Positions 61,774 to 64,000 of a stretch of 64,000 nucleotides of DNA are shown in pieces. Origin of the DNA: Vitis vinifera. Taxonomy: Eukaryota; Streptophyta; Magnoliopsida; Vitales; Vitaceae. The stretch lies in contig NC_081815.1 in NCBI RefSeq assembly GCF_030704535.1, positions 5,900,501 through 5,964,500 on the forward strand, in the 5' to 3' direction. The position numbers and the translations under genes are program-made. The first letter of the stretch is position 1. The number at the start of each line of letters is the position of its first letter. The notes below the pieces were generated by a model. The model saw only the letters and a program-made list of their open reading frames with translations, did no database searches and had not been told where the DNA came from.

Positions 61774-62700
61774 GGTGTCTGCAATATTCAAAAAAAAAAA
61801 ATATAATGATCAAACACATTTACTCTAGGATTAAGAAGCAAGATATTTCTTATCATTGCATTATTCAAAAAATAACACTGATCCTCAACTACATTGTAAT
61901 CCAGAAAATGGACCAGAATACATGACATGCTCAACAACCCCAAGCATCCATCAAAAAAATTGACCAGGAGAAGGGAAAAAAAAGTAAAAAATAACAGTGT
62001 CTAAAGTGACACTAAGGAAATATTAAAGGTTTCAGAAGGAGAATTAAAGTGCCGCAGAGGAATGACAAGGGTCCCTGGATATGTTTAATGATTCATCTTG
62101 TCTAGGAGATGGGCTACCTGCAGAATTTTTATGTTGAAATTTGAGGTGGATGGAGGAAAACAAGGTTTTGATGTTTGGATAAATCTGAATATGGGTAGCC
62201 CACAAAGCAAGAGGCAATTAGAAGAATATTGTGCATTGAAACATGTCAGAACTAGAACAGAGCACTGGAAGCAAGTCTCACCAAATGATCACCATGGAAG
62301 GAAAAAGGTATGGTTTCAAGACCGTTAACCACAACAAAGGCCATAAATGCAAGGATGGCCCAGAAAAGTTAAGACATAAAGGGATTTAAAGGATGTAATG
62401 CACATATAAACACAACAGATAATGATTAACCTAATTGTGATCATGAATCATATACAGGAATATGTAAGCTGAGAAATTAGCAGAAACACCAGAAGCTATA
62501 GTCTCAGAAATCCAGGGGTATGATGGCCAAGTAGGCCAAGATGTTATTCTACATCCAAGCTACCAGCTCTATGTAACATATATTACCCCTCAATTCTAGC
62601 AATACCATTAATAGTCCAGGAGGAAATGAGGAATAGATCAACCAAATCTTGGGGCAAGAGTAAGAATAAAAGGGAACAGAAACCAGAAGGATAAATATTT
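61774..62700. other. Probable 5'UTR introns and upstream DNA of the RING gene
   Basis: A good acceptor (TATTGCAG) lies six bases before the RING gene ATG, so its leader is spliced from an exon farther upstream. No other gene is evident. Confidence 0.35.
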
Positions 62701-62711
62701 ATGGTAATGAC

Positions 62712-63045
62712 TTAGAGAGGAACTGAATGGCAAAAAGTGGGTTTAGGCTGAAATTTGTGTAGTTTTGTATCTAATGAATGAAGAAAACTGAATATCAAAG
62801 GCCTTATTATCATGAAATTCATGTATACTTTTGTGAATTGGGATAGGGTGTATATAGAGGACCCCACTCTATCTATGATTGATTTTATAGATTGGTTACT
62901 TGTAAAGTAAGGGGAAGGCCTTTTTTTTGTCTCCCTACTACCTAGCTTTTTGAGACGTTGTTTGTATACTTCGTGTGTACTGCTTTCACCGCTTTTAGGC
63001 ATTTCTAATGCAAGCCTTTTATTACCTATCCAAAAAAAAAAAATG
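62712..63045 (+). mobile_element. LINE 3' end
   Basis: On the plus strand MKFMYTFVNWDRVYIEDPTL and IDFIDWLLVK match the tail of plant LINE ORF2. They are followed by the 3' end TATACTTCGTGTGTACTGC, GCTTTTAGGCATTT and ACCTATCCAAAAAAAAAAA, a poly-A tail. It is 5'-truncated. Confidence 0.7.
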
Positions 63046-64000
63046 AAATTCGCATCTCAAAAATGATTAGCTTTTGTTAGAAAGGGTCCAGCAAGAGGTG
63101 CCTCAACATATTTCTTGAGAGGAGCAGGGGAATGACAGAAAATGCATGTGGATCAATTAATCAAGGAATCACTTTGAAATTGCATATTAAATTGGCTTCC
63201 AACATAGTTACCAAAGCATGTTCATTTGCAATACAGCAGCATCTGGTAAATTTCTCCTTGAGAGGTTTGGTAAACTTCATGACTGGCATCAGTCAAACTA
63301 TTTGGCAAAGACTTCATAGCCTAAACCAAGAAAATTTTTTAAAAGTAAAATAAAATAAAAGTTTGCAGCAAGTGTTGTAACATTGAGTCCTTATACTCCA
63401 TATGATAGCCGAGAAAAATGTAGCAAAAGGCAAGAACTTTGAGTTTAAAATCATATTCTCTCATAATTAGTTGGGACCTAAGAAATCGAAAACCACCACT
63501 CAACCGAACCTTTGTTTTCTTCTCCAGCAATTGCAGCATTATCCTGCACTGTACCATTTTGGAAGAAAATGTTGCTTTCCTTCCATAAAAATTTTAGCTT
63601 TGCTTACAATTAAAATTTTGAAGCTCATATTGGATAGCAGAATCAATAGATGGAGAAAAGGTAAACACACAGTTAGCCATTAGTCCAACCTTAACTAATT
63701 AAAGAAAGCAAAGATGAACACAAAAATGTTGAGAGGGAGAAAAAAGTTCAAGAATTTAATTCTAATTGCAAAATGCAAAGCCCCAACCCCTCCTTCTGGT
63801 TGCTGAGAAAACAGAGGGAAAAGAAAAGAAAATGAGACAGTGCTCCTTTTGTTTGAAAAAATTGGGGAAAACACTCAACTGAGAGATATTCGATGCTATT
63901 TACAGCACTAAACAATTAAAGGGAAGAAAAAGAAGGCGGCCACAAACCCTCCGTTTGGATTCCGAGAAAGGAGAAAAAAGAAAACCAAAGATAAGAAAAT
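63046..64000. other. Intergenic DNA at the right edge
   Basis: A-rich with GAAAAGAAAA-type runs. The last 200 bases could be the leader of the RING gene or of another gene. Nothing further can be supported. Confidence 0.3.

Overview
This is a plant nuclear window of AT-rich DNA. The genes have long introns, and the intergenic DNA is full of retroelement and MITE debris. Gene content, splice sites and the LINE and LTR families look like a woody eudicot, most likely grapevine (Vitis); that is recall and inference, not a database match. I rebuilt the genes by joining exons at GT/AG sites and checking that reading phase is kept across every junction.

Layout. 1-312 (-): 5' end of an unidentified gene that leaves the window. 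633-10063 (-): TOC90, a GTPase receptor for chloroplast protein import, with a 7.0-kb coding intron and an inferred 6.0-kb 5'UTR intron reaching a first exon near 16.1-16.4 kb. 16.5-24.4 kb: repeat-rich DNA with a LINE fragment, a perfect 91-bp tandem duplication, a small TRIM retroelement, a long (AT)n tract and a broken Ty3/Gypsy element. 24454-27999 (+): a dead SLC35F-type (DMT superfamily) transporter gene whose first exon is split by a 678-bp solo LTR with a perfect target-site duplication. 29503-34259 (-): UBP22-like histone H2B deubiquitinase. 36776-41711 (-): ARPC3, the p21 subunit of the Arp2/3 actin nucleator. 42.2-44.1 kb: a MITE and a 147-bp tandem repeat. 44740-47728 (-): type-B MGDG synthase (MGD2/MGD3-like), eight exons. 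51.5-57.6 kb (+): a MUSTANG-type domesticated Mutator transposase with a PB1 domain. 58.4-60.0 kb: a probable non-autonomous DNA transposon. 60446-61773 (-): a small RING-H2 protein. 62.7-63.05 kb: a LINE 3' end.

The genes do not form a pathway. They are ordinary housekeeping genes (plastid import, plastid lipid synthesis, chromatin, actin) separated by transposon debris. I found no undescribed multi-gene system. The most informative observations are the solo LTR in codon 13 of the transporter remnant, a 0.9-kb inverted duplication inside the TOC90 intron, repeated palindromic promoter motifs upstream of ARPC3, and the structure of the domesticated transposase.
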